From NCBI RefSeq assembly GCF_009601765.2, contig NZ_CP045699.1, positions 2,294,001-2,358,000 of the forward strand: DNA of 64,000 bases. Direction: 5' to 3'. The translations under genes and the position numbers were made by a program. The notes beneath the pieces were generated by a model. That model was given only the letters and a program-made list of their open reading frames with translations. It made no database searches and was not told the origin of the DNA. Below are positions 1 to 11,535 of this stretch, piece by piece. Position 1 is the first letter of the stretch, and each line of letters opens with the position of its first letter. The DNA comes from Vibrio algicola. GTDB lineage: Bacteria > Pseudomonadota > Gammaproteobacteria > Enterobacterales > Vibrionaceae.

Positions 1-218
1 ACTTCACGACGTAGATCACCTTCTACAGTGTATTTAGCTACACCATCACGCAGTTGATCAATCTGCTCTTCTGTTAGTTCACTGATCTTAACATGTTCAG
101 CAATACCCACTTCAGCTAAAATAGCTTGAGAACGAGTTTTGCCGATGCCGAAGATCGCGGTTAACGCGATAACTGCATGTTTTTGATCAGGAATGTTAAT
201 GCCTGCTATACGGGCCAC
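1..218 (-). CDS. rpsM: 30S ribosomal protein S13 (5' part)
   Basis: The N-terminal 72 or so residues of S13 are visible ([20 protein letters not shown]...); the rest lies beyond the left edge. S13 sits in the head of the small subunit and contacts P-site tRNA and the 50S bridge. The start is GTG at 216-218, as in E. coli, preceded by a GGAG ribosome binding site. It is the first gene of the alpha operon, downstream of rpmJ. Confidence 0.97.
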   Translation of the reverse strand, partial: MARIAGINIPDQKHAVIALTAIFGIGKTRSQAILAEVGIAEHVKISELTEEQIDQLRDGVAKYTVEGDLRRE

Positions 219-365
219 TATTCACTCCTAGTACTTATATAAAGAATTATCCGCTGCAGAGCCCGTCGAGGATACGCAGCGGCATACTACTTCTTTTGCA
301 CGCAAAAGGTAGGCCGAGGAATATACTCGACCTGCCTTCATATTTCAAGTAAAAAAAACTGCTAA
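219..365 (-). promoter_or_regulatory. alpha-operon promoter and leader
   Basis: On the minus strand a strong sigma70-like promoter reads TTGAAA (343-348), 17 bp, TATATT (320-325), giving a leader of about 95 nt before the rpsM GTG. In E. coli the alpha operon leader is where S4 binds a pseudoknot to repress translation. The leader here contains a clear hairpin (CTTTTGC/GCAAAAG, about 293-309) and other complementary segments, so the same control is likely but the fold is not proven. Confidence 0.7.
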
Positions 366-479
366 TTAGCCTTGGCGTTGTTTATGCTTTGGCTCACTGC
401 AAATTACACGCACAACACCGTTGCGCTTGATAACTTTACAGTTACGGCAGATTTTCTTAACGGAAGCACGAACTTTCAT
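366..479 (-). CDS. rpmJ: 50S ribosomal protein L36
   Basis: A 37-residue reading frame too short for routine ORF lists. It starts [15 protein letters not shown] and ends KHKQRQG. The CxxC, later Cys and His make the zinc-ribbon (C+) form of L36. It lies between secY and the alpha operon, as in E. coli, and is one residue shorter than the E. coli protein. Confidence 0.95.
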
Positions 480-521
480 TGCTAAACTCCGTAAATGAAA
501 CCTGAACTATACTCGTTTAAA

Positions 522-1856
522 TTAACGACCATAGCCTTTCAGGTTTGCTTTTTTCAACACAGAATCATACTGCTGAGACATCAGATGAGTCTGTACCTGT
601 GCCATAAAGTCCATGATTACTACCACTACGATAAGTAGTGAAGTACCACCGAAATAGAACTTAACGTTCCAAGCGGTCATCATAAACTGTGGGACGAGAC
701 AAATAAAGGTAATATATAAAGCACCAACCAGCGTTAAGCGTGTCATTACTTTATCAATGTATCTTGCTGTCTGCTCACCTGGGCGGATGCCGGGTACGAA
801 TGCACCGGACTTCTTCAAATTATCAGCTGTTTCACGCGGGTTAAACACCATCGCAGTATAAAAGAAACAGAAGAAAATAATTGCTGTTGCATACAGTATT
901 ATATACAAAGGTTGACCTGGGCTAAGTGCCAAAGACACGTCCGTTAACCAACCAAATGTAGGGCTTTCACCATTCTGACCTAACCATTGGGCTAGAGTTC
1001 CTGGGAAAAGAATAATACTTGAAGCAAAGATAGCAGGGATAACGCCCGCCATATTTATCTTCAAAGGTAAATGCGTGCTTTGAGCTGCAAATACTTTACG
1101 ACCTTGTTGACGTTTCGCATAGTTAACGACGATACGACGTTGACCACGCTCCATAAACACGACGAAGTAAATAACAGCGAACGCAATTACAGCAATTAAC
1201 AATAGAAGAAGCACGTTCAATTCACCTTGACGCGCTTGCTCAATTGTATGTCCGATTGCAGCAGGCAACCCTGCAACGATACCAGTGAAAATAATCAATG
1301 AAATACCGTTACCAATTCCACGCTCAGTAATTTGTTCACCTAACCACATTAAAAACATGGTGCCGGTTACTAGACTGACGGTAGCAATGATTGTGAACAT
1401 GGTTTTGTCGATAACGACAAGATTGTGGACCATGTTCGGCAGACCAGTTGCAATACCAATTGCTTGGAAAGTTGCCAGCACAAGCGTGCCATAGCGTGTA
1501 TATCGGCTTATCTTACGACGGCCGGCTTCACCCTCTTTTTTGAGTTCAGCTAACGCTGGATGAACTACTGTTAACAGTTGGACAACGATCGATGCCGAAA
1601 TATACGGCATGATACCCAACGCTAATATAGATGCACGCGAAAGAGCACCACCAGAGAACATGTTAAACATTTCAATGATGGTACCTTTTTGCTGTTCGAA
1701 CAAATCGGCAAGTACAGTCGCATCAATACCAGGAATCGGCACAAAAGAGCCAGCTCGGAATACTAAAAGCGCACCTATTACGAATAACAAACGCGACTTT
1801 AATTCACCAGTACCCTGTTTAGCAGCACTGAAATCTTGTCCTGGTTTTTTAGCCAT
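522..1856 (-). CDS. secY: protein translocase subunit SecY
   Basis: A 444-residue, ten-helix membrane protein forming the SecYEG channel for export and membrane insertion of proteins. The family signature region (N-terminal [25 protein letters not shown] and the plug-helix segment that follows) is plain and the length is normal. It is the penultimate spc operon gene, following rplO by about 20 bp. It is normally regulated with the spc operon by S8. Confidence 0.98.
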   Translation of the reverse strand: MAKKPGQDFSAAKQGTGELKSRLLFVIGALLVFRAGSFVPIPGIDATVLADLFEQQKGTIIEMFNMFSGGALSRASILALGIMPYISASIVVQLLTVVHPALAELKKEGEAGRRKISRYTRYGTLVLATFQAIGIATGLPNMVHNLVVIDKTMFTIIATVSLVTGTMFLMWLGEQITERGIGNGISLIIFTGIVAGLPAAIGHTIEQARQGELNVLLLLLIAVIAFAVIYFVVFMERGQRRIVVNYAKRQQGRKVFAAQSTHLPLKINMAGVIPAIFASSIILFPGTLAQWLGQNGESPTFGWLTDVSLALSPGQPLYIILYATAIIFFCFFYTAMVFNPRETADNLKKSGAFVPGIRPGEQTARYIDKVMTRLTLVGALYITFICLVPQFMMTAWNVKFYFGGTSLLIVVVVIMDFMAQVQTHLMSQQYDSVLKKANLKGYGR

Positions 1857-1876
1857 CTGTACCTATCCTTCGAAGA

Positions 1877-2311
1877 TTATGCTTCGATTTTACCGCCAGC
1901 AGCTTCGATAGCAGCTTGAGCACCTTTAGTCACACGTAGACCTTTAACAGTGACAGACTTACTGATTTCACCAGAAAGAACGATCTTAACAAACTCGATG
2001 TTCTTAGTGATTACGTTAGCAGCTTTCAAGCTGTTAAGATCAATAACGTCAGCCGTTACTTTCGCTAGCTCAGCTAGACGAACTTCAGCAGTCACTAGGC
2101 TCTTACGAGAAGTGAAACCGAATTTTGGTAGACGTTGTTTCAAAGGCATTTGACCGCCTTCAAAACCTGGACGAACAGAGCCGCCAGAACGTGATTTTTG
2201 ACCTTTGTGACCGCGGCCACCAGTTTTACCTAGTCCAGAACCGATACCGCGACCTAAACGCTTCTTAGAAGGTTTAGAACCTGCAGCCGGTGATAGAGTA
2301 TTCAAACGCAT
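1877..2311 (-). CDS. rplO: 50S ribosomal protein L15
   Basis: The 144-residue protein has the typical L15 start ([38 protein letters not shown]), a Gly/Arg/Lys-rich extension that threads into 23S rRNA. It is in the spc operon between rpmD and secY; the gap to rpmD is only a few bases, consistent with coupled translation. Confidence 0.98.
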   Translation of the reverse strand: MRLNTLSPAAGSKPSKKRLGRGIGSGLGKTGGRGHKGQKSRSGGSVRPGFEGGQMPLKQRLPKFGFTSRKSLVTAEVRLAELAKVTADVIDLNSLKAANVITKNIEFVKIVLSGEISKSVTVKGLRVTKGAQAAIEAAGGKIEA

Positions 2312-2316
2312 TCTGA

Positions 2317-2493
2317 TTACTCCTCAACTTTAACCATATAGTAAACTTTGTTGATCATTCCGCGTACACACGGAGTATCTTCAAGTTCAACTGTATGGTT
2401 GATTCGACGAAGGCCTAGACCACGCAAAGAAGCTTTATGCTTCGGTAGACGGCCGATTGAGCTTTTAGTTTGAGTTACTTTAATAGTTGCCAT
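2317..2493 (-). CDS. rpmD: 50S ribosomal protein L30
   Basis: A 58-residue L30 ([20 protein letters not shown]...VKVEE). A longer frame opens 27 bases upstream, but family length and N-terminus fix the start at the ATG at 2491-2493. It is located between rpsE and rplO in the spc operon. Confidence 0.96.
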   Translation of the reverse strand: MATIKVTQTKSSIGRLPKHKASLRGLGLRRINHTVELEDTPCVRGMINKVYYMVKVEE

Positions 2494-2500
2494 GGTGTTC

Positions 2501-3001
2501 TTACTCCGAAATAGATTCAACAGTTAGACCACGCTTAGCAGCAACCATTTCTGGTGACTTCATGCCGCTCAAACCATCAATCGTTGCGCGAACAACGTTG
2601 ATTGGGTTGGTAGAGCCATACGCCTTAGCAAGTACGTTATGGACACCTACAACTTCAAGTACTGCACGCATTGCACCACCGGCAATGATACCTGTACCTT
2701 CTGAAGCTGGTTGCATGTAAACTTTAGAGCCTGTATGGCGACCTTTCACTGAGTGGTGAAGTGTGCCTTCATTAAGTGCGATAGTAACCATGTTACGACG
2801 CGCTTTTTCCATTGCTTTTTGAATCGCAGCTGGTACTTCACGGGCTTTACCGTAACCGAAACCGATGCGACCATTACCGTCACCAACTACTGTTAGTGCA
2901 GTAAAGCTAAAGATTCGACCACCTTTAACCGTTTTTGCAACACGGTTAACAGCGATTAACTTTTCGTTCAAATCTGAAGCTTGTTGTTCTTGTTTAGCCA
3001 T
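2501..3001 (-). CDS. rpsE: 30S ribosomal protein S5
   Basis: A 166-residue S5 with the double-stranded-RNA-binding-like N-terminal domain ([27 protein letters not shown]) and the C-terminal S5 domain. S5 helps set decoding fidelity and is the classical target of spectinomycin resistance mutations. Spc operon, between rplR and rpmD. Confidence 0.98.
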   Translation of the reverse strand: MAKQEQQASDLNEKLIAVNRVAKTVKGGRIFSFTALTVVGDGNGRIGFGYGKAREVPAAIQKAMEKARRNMVTIALNEGTLHHSVKGRHTGSKVYMQPASEGTGIIAGGAMRAVLEVVGVHNVLAKAYGSTNPINVVRATIDGLSGMKSPEMVAAKRGLTVESISE

Positions 3002-3015
3002 CTTCCAACCCTACC

Positions 3016-3369
3016 TTAGAATTTCAGACCAGCTTCACGTGCAGAATCTGCAAGTGCCGCTACTCGACCGTGGTATTGGAAACCAGAACGATCGAATGCA
3101 ACATCAGAGATGCCTTTTTCGATAGCGCGCTCAGCAATAGCTTTACCTACAGCTTTAGCAGCGTCAACGTTACTAGTATTCTTAACTTGCTCACGGATCG
3201 CCTTTTCTACAGTAGAAGCAGATGCGATAACCACAGAGCCGTTTGGTGCGATAACCTGAGCGTACACGTGACGTGGAGTACGATGTACTACTAGGCGATT
3301 TGCACCTAGCTCGGCAATCTTACGACGTGCGCGTGTAGCACGACGGATGCGAGATGCTTTCTTATCCAT
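3016..3369 (-). CDS. rplR: 50S ribosomal protein L18
   Basis: A 117-residue L18, which with L5 and L25 binds 5S rRNA. Basic N-terminus ([17 protein letters not shown]) and conserved [13 protein letters not shown] are clear. The expected length and position between rplF and rpsE in spc leave no doubt. Confidence 0.98.
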   Translation of the reverse strand: MDKKASRIRRATRARRKIAELGANRLVVHRTPRHVYAQVIAPNGSVVIASASTVEKAIREQVKNTSNVDAAKAVGKAIAERAIEKGISDVAFDRSGFQYHGRVAALADSAREAGLKF

Positions 3370-3378
3370 AGTGTTACC

Positions 3379-3912
3379 TTACTTCTTCTTAGCTTCTTTA
3401 GTACGCACATTTTCATCTGCGTAACGAACACCTTTGCCTTTATAAGGCTCAGGCTCACGGTAAGAACGAATATCAGCCGCAACTTGACCAACAAGTTGTT
3501 TATCACAACCGGTTAAAACGATCTCAGTTTGACTTGGACATTCTGCTTTAACACCTTCTGGTAGAGCGTGCTCAACCGGGTGTGAGAAGCCTAAAGTGAG
3601 ACCTACAGCGTTGCCTTTAATAGCAGCACGGTAACCAACACCTTTAAGAACTAGCTTCTTAGTAAAGCCTTCAGTAACACCAACAACCATGTTGTTAACA
3701 AGTGCGCGAGCTGTACCAGCTTGAGCATTTGACTTAAACACACCTTCTTTAGGTGTGAATATTAGGTTGTTATCTTCCTGTGAAAGAACAACATCGTTAT
3801 TAATAACGCGCGTCAATTCACCTTTACCACCTTTTACAGTGATTTCCTGGCCGTTCAGTTTCACCTCAACGCCGGCAGGAATAGCAACGGGTGCTTTAGC
3901 AACACGAGACAT
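3379..3912 (-). CDS. rplF: 50S ribosomal protein L6
   Basis: A 177-residue L6 with two repeated alpha/beta domains. The C-terminal signature ([21 protein letters not shown]) matches the L6 motif that contacts the GTPase-associated region. Located between rpsH and rplR. Confidence 0.98.
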   Translation of the reverse strand: MSRVAKAPVAIPAGVEVKLNGQEITVKGGKGELTRVINNDVVLSQEDNNLIFTPKEGVFKSNAQAGTARALVNNMVVGVTEGFTKKLVLKGVGYRAAIKGNAVGLTLGFSHPVEHALPEGVKAECPSQTEIVLTGCDKQLVGQVAADIRSYREPEPYKGKGVRYADENVRTKEAKKK

Positions 3913-3922
3913 AGTCTACTCC

Positions 3923-4315
3923 TTACGCAACGTAACAGATGATTTCACCGCCAAGACCTGCTTTACGAGCAGCACGGTCAGACATCAGACCCTTGGAAGT
4001 GGACACAACAGCAACACCCAAACCGCCCATCACAGTCGGTAACGTGTCTTTATTTTTATAGACGCGTAGACCAGGACGTGAAACACGTTGGATTTGCTCG
4101 ATAACTGGTTTAGCTTGGAAGTACTTAAGTGTAACTTCTAGCACAGGTTTTACTTCGCCATCAGTAGCGAAGTCAGTGATGTAACCTTCAGCTTTAAGTA
4201 AAGTAGCAAGTGCAACTTTAAGCTTTGAAGAAGGCATTTTCACAGCAACTTTATTTGCTGACTGCCCGTTACGAATACGGGTCAGCATATCCGAAATCGG
4301 ATCTTGCATGCTCAT
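3923..4315 (-). CDS. rpsH: 30S ribosomal protein S8
   Basis: A 130-residue S8 ([18 protein letters not shown]...GGEIICYVA). It binds 16S rRNA helix 21 and in E. coli is the translational repressor of the spc operon, acting at the start of rplE, which lies upstream here too. Confidence 0.98.
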   Translation of the reverse strand: MSMQDPISDMLTRIRNGQSANKVAVKMPSSKLKVALATLLKAEGYITDFATDGEVKPVLEVTLKYFQAKPVIEQIQRVSRPGLRVYKNKDTLPTVMGGLGVAVVSTSKGLMSDRAARKAGLGGEIICYVA

Positions 4316-4344
4316 AAGATTTACTCCAAATGATTAAGTGGCAA

Positions 4345-4650
4345 TTACCAGCTGGCCTTACGAAGTCCAGGAATCTCGCCTTTCATGCAAGCTTCACGAA
4401 CTTTGATACGGCTCAGACCGAATTTACGTAGGAAACCGTGTGGACGACCAGTTTGGTTGCAACGGTTGCGCTGACGTGATGCACTTGAATCACGTGGAAG
4501 AGATTGCAGTTTTAAAACCGCATTCCAACGATCTTCTTCAGATGCGTTTACATCGCTGATGATTGCTTTAAGAGCAGAACGCTTTTCAGCGAATTGCGCT
4601 ACAAGCTTTGCACGTTTAGTTTCACGTGCTTTCATTGATTGTTTAGCCAT
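4345..4650 (-). CDS. rpsN: 30S ribosomal protein S14 (zinc-free form)
   Basis: A 101-residue long-form S14. The short zinc-binding paralogue has two CxxC pairs; these are absent here, so this is the C-minus form. Conserved C-terminal [19 protein letters not shown] is present. Located between rplE and rpsH. Confidence 0.97.
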   Translation of the reverse strand: MAKQSMKARETKRAKLVAQFAEKRSALKAIISDVNASEEDRWNAVLKLQSLPRDSSASRQRNRCNQTGRPHGFLRKFGLSRIKVREACMKGEIPGLRKASW

Positions 4651-4667
4651 AACAGTAACCCTTCACC

Positions 4668-5207
4668 TTATTTGCGGAATGGGAAGTTAAAGGCAGCCAG
4701 CAGAGCTCGACCTTCTTCATCGGTGCTTGCAGACGTCGTGATAGTAATATCAAGACCGCGTACACGATCGACTTTATCATAGTCGATTTCCGGAAAGATG
4801 ATTTGCTCGCGAACGCCCATGCTGTAGTTACCGCGTCCGTCAAAAGACTTAGCGCTAACACCACGGAAATCACGTACTCGTGGAAGAGCGATAGAAATCA
4901 AACGCTCAAAGAAATCCCACATACGCTCGCCACGCAAGGTTACTTTACAACCAATTGGGTAGCCTTCACGGATTTTGAAACCAGCAACAGATTTACGTGC
5001 TTTAGTGATAAGTGGCTTTTGACCTGAGATGGTCGCCATATCACTTGCTGCGTTCTCTAGTAGTTTCTTATCGTTAATTGCTTCACCAACGCCCATATTT
5101 AGGGTGATTTTATCAATCCTAGGGACTTGCATGACGCTTGTGTAGCTGAACTCTTTGGTCAGTTCAGCGACTACAGACGACTTGTAGTAATCATGCAGTT
5201 TCGCCAT
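4668..5207 (-). CDS. rplE: 50S ribosomal protein L5
   Basis: A 179-residue L5, the 5S rRNA-binding protein of the central protuberance. Conserved segments [11 protein letters not shown] and [18 protein letters not shown] are clear. In E. coli the S8 repressor site overlaps the start of this gene. Confidence 0.98.
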   Translation of the reverse strand: MAKLHDYYKSSVVAELTKEFSYTSVMQVPRIDKITLNMGVGEAINDKKLLENAASDMATISGQKPLITKARKSVAGFKIREGYPIGCKVTLRGERMWDFFERLISIALPRVRDFRGVSAKSFDGRGNYSMGVREQIIFPEIDYDKVDRVRGLDITITTSASTDEEGRALLAAFNFPFRK

Positions 5208-5221
5208 AGTAGAACTCCAAA

Positions 5222-5527
5222 TTATTCACCGTTTGATTTGAAGAAACGCACTTTAGTGCCTTCTTCCAAACGGAAACCGATACGATCCGCTTTACCAGTA
5301 GATGCGTTAAAGATTGCAACGTTAGAAGCATCAATAGCTGCTTCTTGTTCAACGATGCCACCTTGCTGACCTAGAGCCGGTTGAGGCTTTTGGTGTTTTT
5401 TAACAAGGTTGATACCTTCAACGAAAACTTTACCAGTTTCGAGAACCTTAGTTACTTTACCGCGCTTGCCTTTGTCTTTCCCAGCAAGAACGATTACTTC
5501 GTCATTACGACGGATTTTAGCTGCCAT
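5222..5527 (-). CDS. rplX: 50S ribosomal protein L24
   Basis: A 101-residue L24 with the KOW motif ([20 protein letters not shown]) near the N-terminus. It is an assembly-initiator protein of the 50S subunit. It is three residues shorter at the C-terminus than E. coli L24. Confidence 0.98.
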   Translation of the reverse strand: MAAKIRRNDEVIVLAGKDKGKRGKVTKVLETGKVFVEGINLVKKHQKPQPALGQQGGIVEQEAAIDASNVAIFNASTGKADRIGFRLEEGTKVRFFKSNGE

Positions 5528-5539
5528 TTTTGTCGCTCC

Positions 5540-5911
5540 TTACAGAACTTCTGGTGCAAGTGACACAATCTTCATGAATTTCGCATTACGAAGCTCACGA
5601 GTCACAGGACCAAAGATACGTGTACCGACTGGTTGCTCAGTATTGTCATTCAACAATACACAAGCATTACGGTCGAAGCGAATGACAGAACCGTCTGGAC
5701 GACGAACGCCTTTACGGGTGCGCACCACTACCGCTTTCAGGACATCACCTTTTTTAACTTTACCGCGTGGAATTGCTTCCTTAACAGTAACTTTAATGAT
5801 ATCTCCGATATGTGCATAACGGCGGTGAGAGCCACCCAGAACCTTAATACACATTACTCTGCGAGCGCCGGAATTATCCGCTGCGTCCAGTGTACTTTGC
5901 ATTTGGATCAT
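5540..5911 (-). CDS. rplN: 50S ribosomal protein L14
   Basis: A 123-residue L14 ([28 protein letters not shown]...[12 protein letters not shown]), the same length as in E. coli. It opens the spc operon; the 165-bp gap upstream holds the S10 operon terminator and the likely spc promoter. Confidence 0.98.
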   Translation of the reverse strand: MIQMQSTLDAADNSGARRVMCIKVLGGSHRRYAHIGDIIKVTVKEAIPRGKVKKGDVLKAVVVRTRKGVRRPDGSVIRFDRNACVLLNDNTEQPVGTRIFGPVTRELRNAKFMKIVSLAPEVL

Positions 5912-5981
5912 GTTAGTGCTCCGCTAAATATTAAAACTAGACCCATCACGGGTCGGGCTGCCTCTTTTACAAGGGCTGCGA

Positions 5982-5987
5982 ATTGTA
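5982..5987 (-). promoter_or_regulatory. possible spc promoter -10 box
   Basis: On the minus strand TACAAT lies about 70 bp before the rplN start and just downstream of the S10 terminator, where the spc promoter is expected. A TTGACT upstream is 22 bp away, too far for a standard -35, so the assignment rests mainly on position. Confidence 0.35.
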
Positions 5988-6011
5988 CCACCGTTTCTTT
6001 CAGAAAGGTAG

Positions 6012-6049
6012 TCAAAAAATAAACGGCTCCAAAAAAACGTTTGGAGCCG
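6012..6049 (-). terminator. S10 operon terminator
   Basis: Minus-strand stem CGGCTCCAA/TTGGAGCCG (arms 6024-6032 and 6041-6049) followed by a T-rich tract, about 30 bp after the rpsQ stop. It separates the S10 and spc units. Confidence 0.85.
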
Positions 6050-6076
6050 CTTTAAAAGCTTAGAATATAAGGAAAA

Positions 6077-6331
6077 TTAAATTTTCGCTTTTTCTAAAAC
6101 TTTTACCAAAGTCCAAGATTTTGTCTTAGACAGTGGACGACACTCACAGATTTCAACTTTGTCACCTAGGCGACATTCGTTGGTTTCATCATGTGCATGT
6201 ACTTTTGTCGTACGCTTGATGAACTTCCCGTATACAGGATGTTTAACAAAGCGTTCGATAGCAACAACGATAGACTTGTCCATCTTGTCGCTAATTACAC
6301 GACCTTGAGTCGTACGAGTAGTTTCGCTCAT
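6077..6331 (-). CDS. rpsQ: 30S ribosomal protein S17
   Basis: An 84-residue S17, an OB-fold protein binding 16S rRNA in the body of the 30S. Last gene of the S10 operon; its ATG overlaps the rpmC stop codon (TAATG), implying translational coupling. Confidence 0.98.
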   Translation of the reverse strand: MSETTRTTQGRVISDKMDKSIVVAIERFVKHPVYGKFIKRTTKVHAHDETNECRLGDKVEICECRPLSKTKSWTLVKVLEKAKI

Positions 6332-6522
6332 TATGCGCCTGCCTTACTAGTCAAAACAGTCTTAACACGTGCGATATCACGACGTACAGCTTTCAGAGTA
6401 TGAGTCTGCTGTAGTTGACCAGTCGCAGCTTGCATACGCAAGTTAAACTGTTCACGTAGCAAGCTCAATAACTCAGCGTTAAGCTCTTCAACGCTTTTTT
6501 CGCGTAGGTCTTGTGCTTTCAT
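6331..6522 (-). CDS. rpmC: 50S ribosomal protein L29
   Basis: A 63-residue L29 ([19 protein letters not shown]...), a two-helix protein near the exit tunnel. A GTG one codon upstream could also start, but the ATG at 6520-6522 overlaps the rplP stop codon (TGATG) and matches the family start. Confidence 0.97.
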   Translation of the reverse strand: MKAQDLREKSVEELNAELLSLLREQFNLRMQAATGQLQQTHTLKAVRRDIARVKTVLTSKAGA

Positions 6523-6932
6523 CACATCACCTGCTTAGTTACAAAAGTTGTTTTTATAGGCAGTTTACGTGCCGCAAGACGGAACGCTTCACGTGCCAAC
6601 TCTTCAGGTACACCACCCATCTCGTACATCACTTTACCTGGTTGGATTTGGGCAACCCAATATTCTACGTTACCCTTACCTTTACCTTGACGAACTTCAA
6701 GAGGTTTTTCAGTGATAGGCTTGTCTGGAAAAACTCGGATCCAGATTTGACCTTGACGCTTAACGTGACGCGTCATTGCACGACGTGCCGCTTCGATTTG
6801 ACGAGCAGTCATTCGACCACGGCCAACAGCTTTAAGACCGAATTCGCCGAAGCTCACATCAGTACCTTTAGCTAGACCACGGTTACGACCAGTCATAACC
6901 TTACGGAATTTAGTACGTTTAGGTTGTAGCAT
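6522..6932 (-). CDS. rplP: 50S ribosomal protein L16
   Basis: A 136-residue L16 ([19 protein letters not shown]...). It binds the 23S A-site region and is needed for peptidyl transferase activity. Located between rpsC and rpmC. Confidence 0.98.
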   Translation of the reverse strand: MLQPKRTKFRKVMTGRNRGLAKGTDVSFGEFGLKAVGRGRMTARQIEAARRAMTRHVKRQGQIWIRVFPDKPITEKPLEVRQGKGKGNVEYWVAQIQPGKVMYEMGGVPEELAREAFRLAARKLPIKTTFVTKQVM

Positions 6933-6943
6933 CAGTCGACTCC

Positions 6944-7642
6944 TTACTTACGGCTTTTACGCTGCTTCTTAGGCTTGTCAGCCTTTGGCTCAACAGCGTT
7001 TGCGTCAGGCATTCCACCAAGGATTTCTCCTTTGAAGATCCAAACTTTAACGCCGATCACACCGTATTGGGTGTGAGCCGAAGAAGTTGCGTAATCAATG
7101 TCAGCACGTAGGGTATGTAGTGGCACACGGCCTTCACGGTACCATTCAGTACGCGCGATTTCAGCACCGCCAAGACGGCCGCTTACTTCTACTTTAATAC
7201 CCTTAGCACCTAGACGCATTGCGTTTTGTACTGCGCGCTTCATAGCGCGACGGAACATAACACGACGTTCTAGTTGAGACGAGATGCTATCAGCCACTAA
7301 TTGACCATCTAGCTCTGGTTTGCGTACTTCGGCAATATTAATTTGCGCCGGTACACCTGCTATTTTAGCTACAGCTGCGCGTAGCTTCTCAACGTCTTCG
7401 CCTTTCTTACCGATTACGATACCAGGGCGAGCAGTGTGAATAGTCACACGGATGCTTTTCGCTGGACGCTCGATAACGATGCGAGATAAAGACGCTTTTT
7501 GCAGTTCTTTCGTTAAGAACTGACGTACCTTGAAGTCGCCGTCTAGGTTGTCAGCGAACTCTTTGGTATTAGCAAACCATGTAGCATTCCAAGGCTTAAC
7601 GATGCCAAGACGAATACCATTTGGATGTACTTTCTGACCCAT
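6944..7642 (-). CDS. rpsC: 30S ribosomal protein S3
   Basis: A 232-residue S3 with KH domain ([15 protein letters not shown]) and C-terminal S3 domain; it lines the mRNA entry tunnel. The C-terminus ends in a basic [10 protein letters not shown] tail. Located between rplV and rplP. Confidence 0.98.
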   Translation of the reverse strand: MGQKVHPNGIRLGIVKPWNATWFANTKEFADNLDGDFKVRQFLTKELQKASLSRIVIERPAKSIRVTIHTARPGIVIGKKGEDVEKLRAAVAKIAGVPAQINIAEVRKPELDGQLVADSISSQLERRVMFRRAMKRAVQNAMRLGAKGIKVEVSGRLGGAEIARTEWYREGRVPLHTLRADIDYATSSAHTQYGVIGVKVWIFKGEILGGMPDANAVEPKADKPKKQRKSRK

Positions 7643-7662
7643 TTGCTTACTCTCCTAGTCTT

Positions 7663-7995
7663 TTAGCGATCCGCTACAACAATACTGATGTGGCTTGAAC
7701 GCTTCAAGATACGATCCGCACGGCCTTTAGCACGAGGCATAATACGCTTCATGATAGGACCCTCATCTACGAAGATTTTAGCGACATTAAGATCGTCGAT
7801 ATCTGCACCTTCGTTGTGTTCCGCATTTGCAATCGCAGAATCAAGAACTTTCTTAATAAGTTCAGCAGCTTTTTTGTTGCTGAACGTTAGAATTTCAAGA
7901 GCTTGTTCTACTGATTTACCACGGATTTGGTCTGCAACTAAGCGAGCTTTCTGTGGAGAAATGCGAGCAAAGTTATGTTTAGCAATAGCTTCCAT
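7663..7995 (-). CDS. rplV: 50S ribosomal protein L22
   Basis: A 110-residue L22 whose hairpin lines the exit tunnel. Two ATGs are adjacent; the second (7993-7995) is chosen because it lies 6 nt after the GGAG ribosome binding site, the first only 3 nt, and because it gives the E. coli length. Confidence 0.96.
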   Translation of the reverse strand: MEAIAKHNFARISPQKARLVADQIRGKSVEQALEILTFSNKKAAELIKKVLDSAIANAEHNEGADIDDLNVAKIFVDEGPIMKRIMPRAKGRADRILKRSSHISIVVADR

Positions 7996-8005
7996 CATCT
8001 ACTCC

Positions 8006-8287
<282 letters not shown>

Positions 8288-8303
8288 TTATCCTCTATTT
8301 AGA

Positions 8304-9128
8304 TTATTTGTTACGACGACGTACAATGTACTTGTCGGTGCGTTTATTCTTACGGGTTTTGAAGCCCTTAGTTGGCATACCCCATGGTGAAACCGGATGA
8401 CGGCCACCAGATGTACGACCTTCACCACCACCATGTGGGTGATCTACTGGGTTCATCACAACACCGCGAACGGTTGGACGAATACCGCGCCAGCGGTTAG
8501 CACCAGCTTTACCAAGTTCACGAAGCATGTGTTCAGAGTTACCTACTTCACCGATAGTAGCACGGCCTTCAGATAACACTTTACGCATCTCACCAGAACG
8601 TAAGCGTAGAGTTACATATGAACCGTCGCGAGCGACAAGTTGTGCATATGCGCCAGCTGAACGAGCTAGCTGTGCACCTTTACCAGGCTTAAGTTCAATA
8701 CAGTGAATAGTCGAACCTACTGGGATGTTACGCATCGGCAGAGTGTTACCTGCTTTGATTGCGGCATCAACGCCAGATTGGATCGCATCACCAGCTTGAA
8801 TGCCTTTAGGTGCAATGATGTAACGACGTTCACCGTCTGCATACAAGACTAAAGCAATGTTTGCACTACGGTTTGGATCGTATTCTAGACGTTCAACCTT
8901 TGCAGGAATTCCATCTTTGTTACGTTTAAAGTCAATCAGACGGTAATGGTGCTTGTGACCACCACCAATGTGACGAACTGTAATACGACCGTTATTGTTA
9001 CGACCACCGTTCTTAGAGTTTTTCTCTAAAAGTGGTGCGTAAGGCTTACCTTTATGAAGGTCAGCATTAACTACTTTAACAACGTGGCGACGACCAGGGG
9101 AAGTCGGCTTACACTTAACAATAGCCAT
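8304..9128 (-). CDS. rplB: 50S ribosomal protein L2
   Basis: A 274-residue L2, required for subunit association and peptidyl transfer. The signature near the catalytic centre ([15 protein letters not shown]) with its conserved histidine is visible near the C-terminus. Confidence 0.98.
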   Translation of the reverse strand: MAIVKCKPTSPGRRHVVKVVNADLHKGKPYAPLLEKNSKNGGRNNNGRITVRHIGGGHKHHYRLIDFKRNKDGIPAKVERLEYDPNRSANIALVLYADGERRYIIAPKGIQAGDAIQSGVDAAIKAGNTLPMRNIPVGSTIHCIELKPGKGAQLARSAGAYAQLVARDGSYVTLRLRSGEMRKVLSEGRATIGEVGNSEHMLRELGKAGANRWRGIRPTVRGVVMNPVDHPHGGGEGRTSGGRHPVSPWGMPTKGFKTRKNKRTDKYIVRRRNK

Positions 9129-9143
9129 TTTTAACTACTCCTG

Positions 9144-9446
9144 TTACTCAGCACCGCCAACGAAGTCAAGGTCTTGGCCTTCTTTCAAAGTAACGTAAGC
9201 TTTCTTGACGTCTGAACGACGGCCTTCACGTGTACCTTGACGTTTGGTCTTACCCTTAAGAACAAGGGTATTTACAGACTTAACTTCAACTTCAAATAGC
9301 TTCTCTACTGCTGCTTTGATCTCTTTTTTCGTTGCGTTAATAGCAACTTTAAAAACGATAGTGTTTGCTTTTTCAGCAGTCATTGTCGCTTTTTCAGAGA
9401 CGTGCGGGGCACGTAGAACTTTTAGTAGACGCTCTTCACTGATCAT
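9144..9446 (-). CDS. rplW: 50S ribosomal protein L23
   Basis: A 100-residue L23, the docking site at the tunnel exit for trigger factor and SRP. It overlaps the 3' end of rplD by 4 nt (ATGA), a standard coupled junction in the S10 operon. Confidence 0.98.
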   Translation of the reverse strand: MISEERLLKVLRAPHVSEKATMTAEKANTIVFKVAINATKKEIKAAVEKLFEVEVKSVNTLVLKGKTKRQGTREGRRSDVKKAYVTLKEGQDLDFVGGAE

Positions 9447-10045
9447 GCCAGCATCTCCTCAACTTGCTTCACTGCGTCAGCAGTAATTAGAACCTTGTTA
9501 AATGCAATCAGACTTACTGGATCAATACCAGCTACGTCACGTGCATCAACTTTATAAAGGTTACGAGCAGCTAAGAATAGATTCTCGTCTACTTCGCTAG
9601 TTACGATTAAAACATCGTTTAGCTCAAGATCTTTAAGCTTAGCAACTAGGTCTTTAGTTTTTGGCGCTTCAACTGAGAAGTTATCAACAACGATTAAACG
9701 CTCTTGACGAACTAATTCAGAAAGAATGCTTTTCATAGCACCACGGTACATTTTTTTGTTAACTTTTTGGCTGTGATTTTGTGGTTTCGCAGCAAAAGTA
9801 ACACCACCTGTACGCCAGATTGGGCTACGGATTGTACCAGCACGCGCACGGCCAGTACCTTTTTGACGCCATGGTTTAGCGCCGCCACCAGATACTTCAG
9901 AACGAGTCTTTTGAGCACGAGTACCTTGACGAGCACCTGCTGCATACGCAACAACTACTTGATGTACAAGAGCTTCGTTAAACTCACGTCCGAAAGTAGT
10001 CTCGGAAACAGTTAGTGCATCAGCACCTTTAACCATCAATTCCAT
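9443..10045 (-). CDS. rplD: 50S ribosomal protein L4
   Basis: A 200-residue L4 with its long tunnel-lining loop ([33 protein letters not shown]). In E. coli L4 is also the autoregulator of the S10 operon, acting on transcription and translation at the rpsJ leader. Confidence 0.98.
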   Translation of the reverse strand: MELMVKGADALTVSETTFGREFNEALVHQVVVAYAAGARQGTRAQKTRSEVSGGGAKPWRQKGTGRARAGTIRSPIWRTGGVTFAAKPQNHSQKVNKKMYRGAMKSILSELVRQERLIVVDNFSVEAPKTKDLVAKLKDLELNDVLIVTSEVDENLFLAARNLYKVDARDVAGIDPVSLIAFNKVLITADAVKQVEEMLA

Positions 10046-10061
10046 TACTTACTCCTAGACG

Positions 10062-10691
10062 TTATGCTTTAACAGCTGGCTTTACGATAACGTTGCCACC
10101 GATAGAACCGGGTACTGCACCTTTAATAAGAAGCAGATTGCGTTCAGCGTCAACACGTACGATCTCTAGGTTCTGAGTCGTTACACGCTCAGCTCCCATG
10201 TGACCAGCCATTTTTTTGCCTTTAAACACGCGACCTGGAGTTTGACATTGGCCAATTGAACCCGGTGCACGGTGAGACAAAGAGTTACCATGAGTCATAT
10301 CTTGAGTACGGAAGTTCCAACGCTTAACTACGCCTTGGAAGCCCTTACCTTTAGATGTACCAGTAACGTCTACTTTTTTGATTTCATTGAAAAGTTCTAC
10401 GTTTAGCTCAGCGCCAACTTCAAACTCTTCACCGTTTTCTAAACGGAATTCCCAAAGACCGCGACCTGCTTCAACACCTGCTTTCGCAAAGTGACCAGCT
10501 TCAGGTTTAGTTACACGGTTAGCTTTCTTAGAACCTGCAGTTACTTGAATAGCTGCGTAACCATCAATCTCAAGAGTACGTACTTGAGAAACACGGTTAA
10601 CTTCAACTTCAACAACTGTTACAGGAATAGAAACGCCTTCTTCGGTAAATACGCGGGTCATACCCACTTTACGACCGACTAGACCAATCAT
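10062..10691 (-). CDS. rplC: 50S ribosomal protein L3
   Basis: A 209-residue L3, one of two initiators of 50S assembly. The family signature [10 protein letters not shown]...[15 protein letters not shown] is intact, including the Gln that PrmB methylates in E. coli. Located between rpsJ and rplD. Confidence 0.98.
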   Translation of the reverse strand: MIGLVGRKVGMTRVFTEEGVSIPVTVVEVEVNRVSQVRTLEIDGYAAIQVTAGSKKANRVTKPEAGHFAKAGVEAGRGLWEFRLENGEEFEVGAELNVELFNEIKKVDVTGTSKGKGFQGVVKRWNFRTQDMTHGNSLSHRAPGSIGQCQTPGRVFKGKKMAGHMGAERVTTQNLEIVRVDAERNLLLIKGAVPGSIGGNVIVKPAVKA

Positions 10692-10704
10692 TATCTCTTC
10701 TCCC

Positions 10705-11319
<615 letters not shown>

Positions 11320-11325
11320 CGTTGC

Positions 11326-11353
11326 ATTATACAGATCACAAAACGGGATGCAA
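11326..11353 (-). promoter_or_regulatory. S10 operon promoter
   Basis: Minus-strand TTGCAT (11348-11353), 16 bp, TATAAT (11326-11331): a near-consensus sigma70 promoter about 310 bp before rpsJ, downstream of the tuf terminator. Confidence 0.8.
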
Positions 11354-11390
11354 GTGTTGGATGAAAATTAATCGGAACAATACGATTTAG

Positions 11391-11439
11391 GTGCGAGGTG
11401 CGAGGTGCGAGGTGCGAGGTGCGAGGTGCGAGGTGCGAG
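11391..11439. repeat. heptanucleotide tandem repeat (GTGCGAG)7
   Basis: Seven exact head-to-tail copies of GTGCGAG with no interruption. It lies in the tuf-rpsJ gap, between the tuf terminator and the S10 promoter, about 40 bp upstream of the -35 box. It encodes no ORF. Such short tandem arrays typically vary in copy number by slippage. Confidence 0.97.
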
Positions 11440-11451
11440 GAAATGATAGTC

Positions 11452-11483
11452 TGTAAAAACAAAAAGGGAAGCCGAAGCTCCCC
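11452..11483 (-). terminator. tuf terminator
   Basis: Minus-strand hairpin GGGGAGC/GCTTCCC with a TTCG loop (arms 11477-11483 and 11466-11472) followed by TTTTTGTTTTT. It ends the tuf transcript about 50 bp after its stop. Confidence 0.92.
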
Positions 11484-11535
11484 TTTCTCATTGTACTAAC
11501 GGTTGTTAGTCTTGTTTACCAAAAGGTATCGGCAA

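Noticed and set aside
11391..11439. Tandem array as a possible CRISPR
   Set aside because: Seven-base units are contiguous with no spacers and no cas genes nearby; it is a simple microsatellite-type array.
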